A stretch of DNA of 42,557 bases, from the NCBI GenBank assembly GCA_018817585.1, contig JAHITE010000020.1, positions 1 through 42,557 of the forward strand, written 5' to 3'. The notes under the pieces are model-generated. The model was not told where the DNA came from and searched no databases. It saw only the letters and a program-made list of their open reading frames with translations. Positions 14,592-22,178 of the stretch are shown one piece after another; the stretch's first letter is position 1; each line of letters opens with the position of its first letter. Source of the stretch: Candidatus Omnitrophota bacterium (GTDB lineage Bacteria; Omnitrophota; Gorgyraeia; B26-G9). Made by a program: the position numbers and the translations under genes.

Positions 14592-16196
14592 ATGCTACCT
14601 AAAATCAAGCAAATAAAAGGCAATTTAGATCAGGAAATCAATCTGTTTGAACCAGGGCAAAAACTGGCAAGCATTGATATTGGTGCTGATTTAATTAAAA
14701 TAGCTGTGCTCAAAGAAGCTCCAATCGGAACGCGTTTGCTTAGTCTTGCCTGCGCGGAAATTCCTTTGCCTGCTGCCGAGGAAACTCCGGAGGACGCGAA
14801 AAAAAGAATAAACTCGGCTTTAAAAAAAGCAATTTCCCAGCTGAATATCAGTATAAAAAAAGTACAGACAATTATTTCCGCGCCATCTTTAAACATTAAA
14901 AATATCAGCTTACCGTTAATGCCGGATGAAGAATTAAAAGAATCAGTGCGCTGGGAAATGGAACAAAATATTACTTTTCCGATTGATACCGCGACCGTGG
15001 ATTTTCTGGTTTCCGGTGAAACGATCCGGGCCGGAGCCAAGAATCTGGAATTAGAAGTTGTCGCCGCACAGAATGAAGAAATAAATCAGTTTATTCAGAA
15101 ATATACGGAAAATAAACTAAGCGTAAGCTCAATTAATATTCCGGCTTTTTGCCTGTGGAATACATTTCAAAAATCAAATCAATGGAAAGAAGATGATACC
15201 ATTGCTTTAGTTGATATCGGCGCCAGTTCCACAAAAATCAGTATTTTTACGAAAAATATTCTCCGGTTTACCCGGGAAATATTTTTTGGCGGCAAAAGCA
15301 TTACTCAGTCATTGCAAAAGGATCATAACCTTTCAGCTGAAGAAGCGGAGAATCTTAAACTCCGCTATGGCTTAAGTGAATCTTCGGCTTATTATTCTAC
15401 CATTGCCGAAACTCTGAAACAGCTTGCCGGACAAATGGATAGATCATTTGGTTATTACAAAGCGCAGTTTCATATTGAACGAATTGATCGGCTGATTATC
15501 TATGGCGGAACATCAAAGCTGATTAATCTGGATAAATTCTTAAGTGAAGAACTAGGAATCTACGCGGAGATAGGCATGCCGCTGAATGGTTTATTGTTTA
15601 ATCAAAAAGCTTTTGAGAATATTGATGATTTTTCCGCGTTTTTCGCGATAGCTATTGGCGCGGCTTTGAACAGCGGTAATGCCAAGCGGATAAATCTGAT
15701 GCCTACTGATTTGCGTAAAGATAAAAGCCTGGGCCTGAAAAAAGCTTTGTACAAAATAATTCCGGTAATACTTATCCTCGCTCTTTTCTTAGTATACGCG
15801 CGTTTAATTGATACTGAGAAAAACCTTACCCGGGAAAAAGTCGCTAAAGAGGCGATTATCAGCAATTGGAAAGAACAGCAGGATTTTGAAAGGAAATTAA
15901 AATTCCTTAAATCTTTACCGGAAAATCAAAGTACCTGGATTAAAATTTTTTATGGGATAAGTGAAAACATCCCTGAAGGAGTTTGGCTGGATTCAATCAC
16001 TTTGGAAGAAAAAAATAAAAAAATTGTTTTAAAAGGCGCGGGGCAGAGCAATATAATTGTTTTGGAACTTGTGCGCAAACTGGAAGCTTTGCCTTATTTC
16101 AGCAGTGTGATGCTTGAGTCAGTTGAAGAAAAAGCAGACGCGAAAAGCAGTACTGTTATTACAACTTATTTTAAAATAACCGTGGGAAAAAAATAA
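14592..16196 (+). CDS. PilM-PilN fusion, type IV pilus inner-membrane platform
   Basis: The 534-aa product joins two proteins that are normally separate. Residues about 20-355 are PilM, with an actin-like nucleotide-binding fold: SIDIGADLIKIAVL, the phosphate-2 strand ALVDIGASSTKISIF, and the adenosine motif LIIYGGTSKL. Residues about 365-534 are PilN, starting with its hallmark peptide RINLMPTDLR, then a TM helix (IIPVILILALFLVYA) and a periplasmic coiled-coil/ferredoxin-like part. In known systems the INLLP-type peptide of PilN docks into PilM; here the peptide follows PilM by about ten residues. The protein should bridge the cytoplasmic motor and the PilO/PilP complex. Confidence 0.9.
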   Translation: MLPKIKQIKGNLDQEINLFEPGQKLASIDIGADLIKIAVLKEAPIGTRLLSLACAEIPLPAAEETPEDAKKRINSALKKAISQLNISIKKVQTIISAPSLNIKNISLPLMPDEELKESVRWEMEQNITFPIDTATVDFLVSGETIRAGAKNLELEVVAAQNEEINQFIQKYTENKLSVSSINIPAFCLWNTFQKSNQWKEDDTIALVDIGASSTKISIFTKNILRFTREIFFGGKSITQSLQKDHNLSAEEAENLKLRYGLSESSAYYSTIAETLKQLAGQMDRSFGYYKAQFHIERIDRLIIYGGTSKLINLDKFLSEELGIYAEIGMPLNGLLFNQKAFENIDDFSAFFAIAIGAALNSGNAKRINLMPTDLRKDKSLGLKKALYKIIPVILILALFLVYARLIDTEKNLTREKVAKEAIISNWKEQQDFERKLKFLKSLPENQSTWIKIFYGISENIPEGVWLDSITLEEKNKKIVLKGAGQSNIIVLELVRKLEALPYFSSVMLESVEEKADAKSSTVITTYFKITVGKK

Positions 16197-16198
16197 AT

Positions 16199-16765
16199 AT
16201 GGACATGCCCTCAATCAGTTTGCCGAATATTCAGACAAAGTACAAAGTAATCGCGATCATCGGGGTGATTGCTTTATGTCTGGGCTATTATTATGACCAT
16301 GCCTATAAACCTCATGCCCAAAAAATTGAAGGCCTGGAATCTGAACTGCTTACATTGGATGACACCTTAAAAATAATCAAAACCCTGGAATACCCGGATC
16401 TTAAAACCGATGAAGCAATATTAAGCAAGATTCAGGCAAAAAAGAACTTTCTGCTAGGGGATATTGAAAAATATGAAAGTAAACTGGCCAATAAAAATCA
16501 GTTTTCTAAAATACTGGAACAGATCGCGCGGCTGTCTTATGATGTGGGTTTTGATATCAAGGCTCTGGAACCAAAAGAGTTTACTTTGAAGCAGGATTAT
16601 AATAGTATGTCTTTAAACATGGAAGTTAATTCCCGATTTCAGAATCTGCTGGATTTTCTGGAACGCATAAAAGAAATGCCGATATTTCCGGAAAGCATTT
16701 ATATTGATATCAGGGAAAGACCGAATTTGGGAATCAGGCTGAATCTTTCAATACTCGCCAGGTAG
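16199..16765 (+). CDS. pilO: PilO-like type IV pilus alignment protein
   Basis: The 188-aa product has a short cytoplasmic N-terminus, one TM helix (about residues 17-34), a coiled coil (about 38-100), and a C-terminal ferredoxin-like domain (MSLNMEVNSRFQNLLDFLERI ... IRLNLSIL). This is the PilO/GspM architecture. PilO pairs with PilN in the periplasm. It starts two bases after the PilM-PilN stop codon and is followed five bases later by the PilP-like gene, consistent with pilM-N-O-P order. Confidence 0.83.
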   Translation: MDMPSISLPNIQTKYKVIAIIGVIALCLGYYYDHAYKPHAQKIEGLESELLTLDDTLKIIKTLEYPDLKTDEAILSKIQAKKNFLLGDIEKYESKLANKNQFSKILEQIARLSYDVGFDIKALEPKEFTLKQDYNSMSLNMEVNSRFQNLLDFLERIKEMPIFPESIYIDIRERPNLGIRLNLSILAR

Positions 16766-16770
16766 GCTAA

Positions 16771-17301
16771 ATGAATAAAATAGCGAAAAATAAAAACCAG
16801 GTACTGAAAATTTTAAATCAGATGGCGGCAAAGCATTTTTCGACTAATGAAAAAATCGCTTTGGTTGTTATTTTAATAATTTGCGTCTTGATCAGCAACC
16901 ATTTATTTAATAATTGGATTATTTCTTTAAAAAATAAAAACAGCGTGGTGATTTCTATTGTTCCGAAGATTGAACCTGAATTACCGGTTCCGATTATTGG
17001 GAAACAAGGAAAAATTGAAGATTTGCTTGAACCGGAAATCAAGGTCAATACGATTCGTGATCCATTTCTCTCGTCTAAAAACCCGGAGCAGATAAAAACC
17101 GTATTACAGAAAAGACCCGCTGTGGAATTAAGATTAAGCGGCATCCTCTGGGATGATAAAATTCCTTCAGCAATCATAAACTCAAATGTTGTGAAGATCG
17201 GGGATTTAATTGAGGGAAAAACCGTGGTGGATATCGAGAAAACCCAGGTTATTATAATGGAAGATGGCAAAATCCAGATTATTGAGCTGAGAAATCAATA
17301 A
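16771..17301 (+). CDS. PilP/GspC-like pilus assembly protein
   Basis: The 176-aa product has a TM helix at about residues 29-48, a flexible region, the sequence VNTIRDPFLS that marks the start of the PilP/GspC homology region, and a C-terminal beta domain (LRLSGILWDDKIPSAIINSNVVK...GDLIEGKTVVDIEKTQVII). PilP is normally a lipoprotein; here the N-terminus is a TM anchor with no lipobox, which is closer to GspC of type II secretion. It would link the inner-membrane platform to the outer-membrane secretin, which is not in this window. Confidence 0.75.
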   Translation: MNKIAKNKNQVLKILNQMAAKHFSTNEKIALVVILIICVLISNHLFNNWIISLKNKNSVVISIVPKIEPELPVPIIGKQGKIEDLLEPEIKVNTIRDPFLSSKNPEQIKTVLQKRPAVELRLSGILWDDKIPSAIINSNVVKIGDLIEGKTVVDIEKTQVIIMEDGKIQIIELRNQ

Positions 17302-17397
17302 ATTTTTCCAGGATTATTGCTGCTTTTTGCCCCAGCAGCTGAGTATCTAAAAAAATAAACAATCAGAATCCCAAAACAAAATAGCAGGTTTATTATT

Positions 17398-18654
17398 ATG
17401 AAAGCAAAACAAAGCAAAATCCGCGTACTGCATTTAATTACCCGCATGATTGTCGGCGGCGCGCAGGAAAACACCTTATTAACCATAACAGGCTTAAACC
17501 GAATTCCTGACTATGAAATTACGCTTTTAACCGGACCGTCTTGGGGCCCGGAAGGAGAATTGCTGAATAAATCCAGCGGTTTTAATCTTGAGTTGTGTTC
17601 ATTTCTTAGGAGAAATATCAATCCGCTTTTTGATTTAATTGCTTTTTGCCAAATCTATTCGTTTATAAAAAAAAACAAGTTTGATATCGTCCATACTCAC
17701 AGTTCAAAAGCCGGGATATTAGGCCGACTGGCGGCTAAGCTGGCCGGAGTCAGGATTATTATTCATACAATCCATGGCTTGCCTTTTTTCGCCGGCCAAA
17801 GCAATCTGGCTAATAAATTTTATATTTTTCTTGAAAAATTCGCGGCGCGTTTTACGCGAACAATAATCTGCGTATCGCAGTCAATTATTGATGAAGCTGT
17901 GCGGAATAAAATCGCGGCAAAAGAAAAATTTGTAAAAATCTATAGCGGTATTGATCTTACGCATTATAAAAAAGATCCAGCGATCAGAGCGGCTTTTCGC
18001 AAAAGACTGGGTATTCCTGAGAATAGTCTGGTAATTGGAAAATTGGCCAGATTGTTTAATTTAAAAGGACATGAGTTTCTTTTAAATGCCGCGGCTGTGG
18101 TTAAACAAAAATTTCCTGATTTAAAAATTGTATTAATTGGCGATGGAATTCTCCGTGAACAATTAGAACAAAAAGCAGAAAAACTCGGACTGAGCGCTAA
18201 TCTTATCTTTACTGGTTTAATCCGTCCAGAAGCAGTGCCTTATTATCTGCAGTGCGTTGATATTTTAGCCCATACTTCTTTACATGAAGGGCTGCCCCGG
18301 GCAGTTGTTCAGGGCTTTGCCTTAGAAATTCCCGCGGTGTGTTTTAATCTGGATGGAGCTCAAGATATTATCCGCGATCAAGCAAACGGGATTTTAGTCA
18401 GCCCAAAAAATACCCATGAATTAGCCAAAGCTTTATCTAAATTGCTGGCTGATAAAAAACTTCGCCAGCAAATGGGGGCACAAGGCAATCTTTTGGTCCG
18501 AGAAGCTTTTGATAGTCAAACCATGGTTTCCGCGATTGATTTTGTTTACCGCAGATTATTAAAATCATTAGACAGTAAAGTAATAAACAAAGAAGAGCTA
18601 ATACGCATTAAAAAAATTAACAGAAAAATAAATAAACTTAACAAAAAAAACTAA
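17398..18654 (+). CDS. Glycosyltransferase family 4 (group 1)
   Basis: The 418-aa product has the GT-B two-domain fold. The acceptor-side domain begins RVLHLITRMIVGGAQENTLL, with the glycine-rich GGAQ loop, and contains VHTHSSKAGILGRLAAK and IIHTIHGLPFF. The donor domain contains KLARLFNLKGHEFLLNA, IVLIGDG and the E-x7-E signature region HEGLPRAVVQGFALEIP. Such enzymes move a sugar from a nucleotide donor to a lipid-linked glycan at the cytoplasmic face of the membrane. It is followed by an undecaprenyl-phosphate sugar transferase and a ligase, so the three probably build a surface polysaccharide. The C-terminus is very lysine-rich. Confidence 0.88.
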   Translation: MKAKQSKIRVLHLITRMIVGGAQENTLLTITGLNRIPDYEITLLTGPSWGPEGELLNKSSGFNLELCSFLRRNINPLFDLIAFCQIYSFIKKNKFDIVHTHSSKAGILGRLAAKLAGVRIIIHTIHGLPFFAGQSNLANKFYIFLEKFAARFTRTIICVSQSIIDEAVRNKIAAKEKFVKIYSGIDLTHYKKDPAIRAAFRKRLGIPENSLVIGKLARLFNLKGHEFLLNAAAVVKQKFPDLKIVLIGDGILREQLEQKAEKLGLSANLIFTGLIRPEAVPYYLQCVDILAHTSLHEGLPRAVVQGFALEIPAVCFNLDGAQDIIRDQANGILVSPKNTHELAKALSKLLADKKLRQQMGAQGNLLVREAFDSQTMVSAIDFVYRRLLKSLDSKVINKEELIRIKKINRKINKLNKKN

Positions 18655-18683
18655 TTAAACTAATAAAAGTAAACTAGAAAATC

Positions 18684-19757
18684 ATGTGGAAAATAATTTA
18701 CAGTTATATTTTTATTTTCAGCTTACTGGCTTCTTTGTTTTTAGTAAGTGTTTTCCGCCACTTGGCAATTAAATTTAAAATCATTGATCTGCCCCAGCCA
18801 CAAAGAAAAATTCATCAAACCGCGACCCCGCTGTTAGGCGGAGCGGCAATGTACGCGGCTTTTATCTTAACCATTGGCTTAAACTTATTAATTTTATATT
18901 TCGCGTTTCGACAGGGAATGGTCCCGGATTTTATTCATCCGCATCTAACGGGGATAAGGTCGATAGCCCCGCAGCTTAGCGCTATTTTAGGTACAACTTT
19001 TATTTTAGTGCTGATGGGGATTTATGATGATATTAAAGGCATGTCGGCTTTTGCTAAATTAGGGTTGGAAATTTGCTTGGCGAGTATTGTTTTTTTTAGC
19101 GGCATAAAGATCAGTTTGTTTGTCAATAATCAGTTTGTCAGCTGGCTGCTGACAGTTTTATGGATTGTCGGCATTAGCAACGCGTTTAATTTATTAGATA
19201 ATATGGACGGTTTAAGCAGTGGTACGGCCTTGATTTCCAGTATGATATTTTTTCTGGCGGCTTTTTTCGCTCAGCAGTTTTTTGTGGCCACGATCCTGGC
19301 TTGTTTTTGCGGAGTTTTACTGGGATTTTTATGGTTTAATTTTCCGCCAGCCAAAGTGTTTATGGGGGATGCCGGCAGCTTATTTATTGGTTATACCTTA
19401 AGCATCCTGACTATAATAAGTACTTATTATACTAATTCCACGCCCACGGTCGCGCCGATTGTAATGCCTTTATTAATCATGGCTGTACCGATTTTTGATA
19501 CATTATCAGTTATCTGGATTAGAATTAAAAATAAAAAATCAATTTTTCGCGCTGATAAAAATCATCTTTCGCACAGACTGCTTAAACAGGGAATGAGCGT
19601 CAAGCAAACTTTATTTTTTATTTATCTGGTTAATTTCAGCATTGGACTGGGCGCCTTATTGCTGCGTAATTTAAATCCCCAGGGCTGTTACCTGATTTTA
19701 ACCCAGGCCGTGTGCATGATTCTGATCATCGCGCTTTTAGAAGGGAACAGGCAATGA
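18684..19757 (+). CDS. MraY/WecA-type undecaprenyl-phosphate sugar-1-phosphate transferase
   Basis: The 357-aa product is polytopic (about ten TM helices) with the family motifs: RKIHQTATPLLGGAAMY near the N-terminus, GIYDDIKGMSAFAKL, the catalytic NAFNLLDNMDGLSSG block (about residues 168-182), VFMGDAGSLFIGYTL, and the late cytoplasmic loop KNHLSHRLLKQGMS with the HLSHRL histidines typical of WecA-like enzymes. It would transfer GlcNAc-1-P or a related sugar to undecaprenyl phosphate, starting O-antigen or exopolysaccharide synthesis. Its stop overlaps the ATG of the next gene (ATGA), showing coupling. Confidence 0.88.
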   Translation: MWKIIYSYIFIFSLLASLFLVSVFRHLAIKFKIIDLPQPQRKIHQTATPLLGGAAMYAAFILTIGLNLLILYFAFRQGMVPDFIHPHLTGIRSIAPQLSAILGTTFILVLMGIYDDIKGMSAFAKLGLEICLASIVFFSGIKISLFVNNQFVSWLLTVLWIVGISNAFNLLDNMDGLSSGTALISSMIFFLAAFFAQQFFVATILACFCGVLLGFLWFNFPPAKVFMGDAGSLFIGYTLSILTIISTYYTNSTPTVAPIVMPLLIMAVPIFDTLSVIWIRIKNKKSIFRADKNHLSHRLLKQGMSVKQTLFFIYLVNFSIGLGALLLRNLNPQGCYLILTQAVCMILIIALLEGNRQ

Positions 19758-21745
19758 TCCATCTGAAGCTTGCTTTGAGCATTGCTTTGCTTGCGGGTTT
19801 TTGGCTGATTTGGCGCAGGTTAAAAGATATATCCTTGACCGCCAGGATAATTACGGCTTTAACTGCCGGAGTTTTTTTCTTAAGAGCAATTCTCGGGGAA
19901 ACTTATTTTTTTGCTCCGCGGTTAGTGTTTCAAACTTTAATTTTTGGTTTGGGATTTATTTATTTTGTTTATCTTTATCTCAAGCAAAATTCCACTGCTA
20001 AATTAAATTCAATTAATCCGGATTCGTTAATTAGTCTGCCAAGTTCTTTTTTTCAAAATCCTGAAGAGAAGCTGTTTGCTTTGTTTATCCTGGGATTGGC
20101 GATCAGCGCTTGTTTTTCTGTGTATAAAGCCGCTAGCATAAGCAGTCTGATTTATTTTTCCACCCTGTTTGTCTGGTATAAACTGATCAGCAATTTACCG
20201 AAAAGCAAAAATATCAGCCAGATATTTCAAACCATAATTTTATTTGCTTGTTTTGTTCTACTTGTTTATGGATTTTACCAATATACCATTGGGTTTCAGA
20301 GCATGCGTGAGTTTTTAGCGCAAAACCCTGAGCAGATGATTCATGACCGGGAATTTATCCGGAGAATGCAGTCGAATGTGGTATTTGCTACTTTTTTATA
20401 TGCTCCGGCATTTGGCGGTTATTTAAGCCTGATGTTCTTAACTATCCTGGGATTTTGCCTGTCTGAGGGCAGTTTATTTAAACCCAGATTTAAACCGGCT
20501 TTACTGTTCAAATATCTGCTGCTGATATCAATAATTCCTTTATTGATTTTAACCAAGGCCAAAGGCGCCTGGCTGGGTTTGCTGATCAGCCTGCTTTGCT
20601 TTATTTGGCTGCTTAAACCAAAACCTGAGCAAAAGCAATTATTACTAAAAGCGCTGGGGGTTTTAATCAGTGTCTGCGGATTAAGCTTTTTCCTGATTAA
20701 CAGCTCAGATAAAATTCATTTGCCGAAAATAGCTAATTTCATTGCTTCTTTCGAAGTGAGATGGGAATATTGGAAGGCAACATGGCTGATGATTTGGCAA
20801 AGACCAATTTTCGGGTTTGGCCCAGGGACTTTCAGCAGTGTCTATCCAATGTTTAAAACCTTAAGCGGTGAAGAAACCATAATGGCGCATAACAGTTTTT
20901 TACAAATATGGGCCGAAGCCGGGAGTTTTGTTTTTATTATATTTATCCTGTTTTGGCTAAAGTTTCTCGCTCAGGCAAGTCTAAATCTAAAAAAAATCAC
21001 TAAAAACCCGCGATTCATCGTTATTGGTTTATTTTCGGGTATTGTTTGCTTTTTATTAATCAATCTGATTGATTTTAGTTTATTTGACCAGCAAACAGCC
21101 TTAATTGCTTTTGGCTTGATGGGTTTATTGCAATATCAGATTATTTATGAACAGGAATTATCGAATATTAATCTTGCAATTAAATCAGGTAATAAAACAG
21201 CCAAACCGCTGAGAATGTTTTTTGGCTGTTTATGCATAACTTGTTTGCTCGGGTATTCAAGCTTGATATATGCAGCAAGCTTTTTTGATGAAAAAGCTTC
21301 GCAGGAATATCGAAATGATAAATTTAAACAAGCTCTTGCTTTAACTGACAAAGCAATTAATCTTCAGCGAAACTGCGCCAAATATTATTTTCACCGCGGG
21401 ATTATTCGAAAAAAAATGATTTTTCAGAATAACAGCGGCGTTTCTGAAAAAAAAGACTTATTCAATAAAATGATCTGTGATTTTCAATCTGCCGCAAACC
21501 TGGATCAATTTATGCCGCATTATCATTATGAATTAGCTCTGGTTTTATTTAATTCAGGACAGGAGCAAGCGCGGCAAAACGCGGAACTGGAATTTAGAAA
21601 AGCCGCGGAACTTTACCCGGTAAATCCGTTTTATCATGAGCAACTTGCTAAGTTTTATACCCTAACCGGCAAAATTAATGACGCGCGGAAACAGCATGCC
21701 ATTGCCGAGGAAATGAAAAAATATTTTAAACAAGGGACAAGATAG
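19754..21745 (+). CDS. O-antigen ligase/polymerase family (WaaL/Wzy) with C-terminal TPR
   Basis: Start ATG 19754 overlaps the previous stop (ATGA) and follows GAAGGGA; an ATG at 19712 would extend 14 codons into the upstream gene. The 663-aa product has about ten TM helices. The Wzy_C signature region carries KAKGAWLGLLISLL, then WEYWKATWLMIWQRPIFGFG and the loop with MAHNSFLQIWAEAG. After the membrane part come TPR-like helices (about residues 530-655: ALALTDKAINLQRNCAKYY, CDFQSAANLDQFMPHYHYEL). The enzyme would polymerise or ligate lipid-linked glycans in the periplasm; TPR tails are common in Wzy-like glycosyltransferases outside Proteobacteria. Confidence 0.87.
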   Translation: MIHLKLALSIALLAGFWLIWRRLKDISLTARIITALTAGVFFLRAILGETYFFAPRLVFQTLIFGLGFIYFVYLYLKQNSTAKLNSINPDSLISLPSSFFQNPEEKLFALFILGLAISACFSVYKAASISSLIYFSTLFVWYKLISNLPKSKNISQIFQTIILFACFVLLVYGFYQYTIGFQSMREFLAQNPEQMIHDREFIRRMQSNVVFATFLYAPAFGGYLSLMFLTILGFCLSEGSLFKPRFKPALLFKYLLLISIIPLLILTKAKGAWLGLLISLLCFIWLLKPKPEQKQLLLKALGVLISVCGLSFFLINSSDKIHLPKIANFIASFEVRWEYWKATWLMIWQRPIFGFGPGTFSSVYPMFKTLSGEETIMAHNSFLQIWAEAGSFVFIIFILFWLKFLAQASLNLKKITKNPRFIVIGLFSGIVCFLLINLIDFSLFDQQTALIAFGLMGLLQYQIIYEQELSNINLAIKSGNKTAKPLRMFFGCLCITCLLGYSSLIYAASFFDEKASQEYRNDKFKQALALTDKAINLQRNCAKYYFHRGIIRKKMIFQNNSGVSEKKDLFNKMICDFQSAANLDQFMPHYHYELALVLFNSGQEQARQNAELEFRKAAELYPVNPFYHEQLAKFYTLTGKINDARKQHAIAEEMKKYFKQGTR

Positions 21746-21783
21746 AGGATGAAGTAGAAAGTTCATAAAGTTAAAAGGAAAAA

Positions 21784-21799
21784 CAGAAAGCGCTTTCTG
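21784..21799. repeat. 16-bp perfect palindrome after the ligase gene
   Basis: CAGAAAGCGCTTTCTG is a perfect palindrome 39 bases downstream of the ligase stop codon. It has no T tract behind it, so it is not a standard terminator; it may be a binding site or a transcript hairpin. The rest of the 433-base spacer to 22178 holds no ORF I can support, only the promoter at 22042-22071 and an AT-rich leader. Confidence 0.4.
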
Positions 21800-22041
21800 C
21801 TAATATGCCGGATTTTAAAAATAAGAATTTACAGCAGGCAAGAGAATATATTGAAAGGCCGCTTTAAATATATAGATCCAAACCCGCCTTTATCACCCAA
21901 ATCGCCAAATAATCCAATTGACCGCTTATTCTAAACGTGTGGGCTGTGTTTGAAAAAATATGTTTTTTTCTATGGTTATCCAAACGTCTCTTTTGTTGCC
22001 TAACTTATTAATATGAAAAGAGTTAGCGAAACATTTTTTTA

Positions 22042-22071
22042 TTGGCGGGGAACAAAAATGTGTGATATACT
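22042..22071 (+). promoter_or_regulatory. Promoter of the 22179-32106 operon (TATACT type)
   Basis: TTGGCG (22042-22047) and TATACT (22066-22071) are 18 bases apart, followed by TTAAT. The whole block from TTTTTTATTGGC to TATACTTTAAT is repeated with few changes upstream of the gene at 39368. A leader of about 100 bases separates it from the ATG at 22179. Confidence 0.65.
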
Positions 22072-22178
22072 TTAATGTTTTTTATAATCGGCTTCTAAAG
22101 AATACAACCTGAGTGTTTGCAAAGATTAAGAAATTACGCGGTATTTTAAAATATTTTAAAGGGACAAGCGCTTCGTAG

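Noticed and set aside
21805..21867. 20-codon ORF in the spacer after the ligase gene
   Set aside because: No ribosome binding site and too short to judge.
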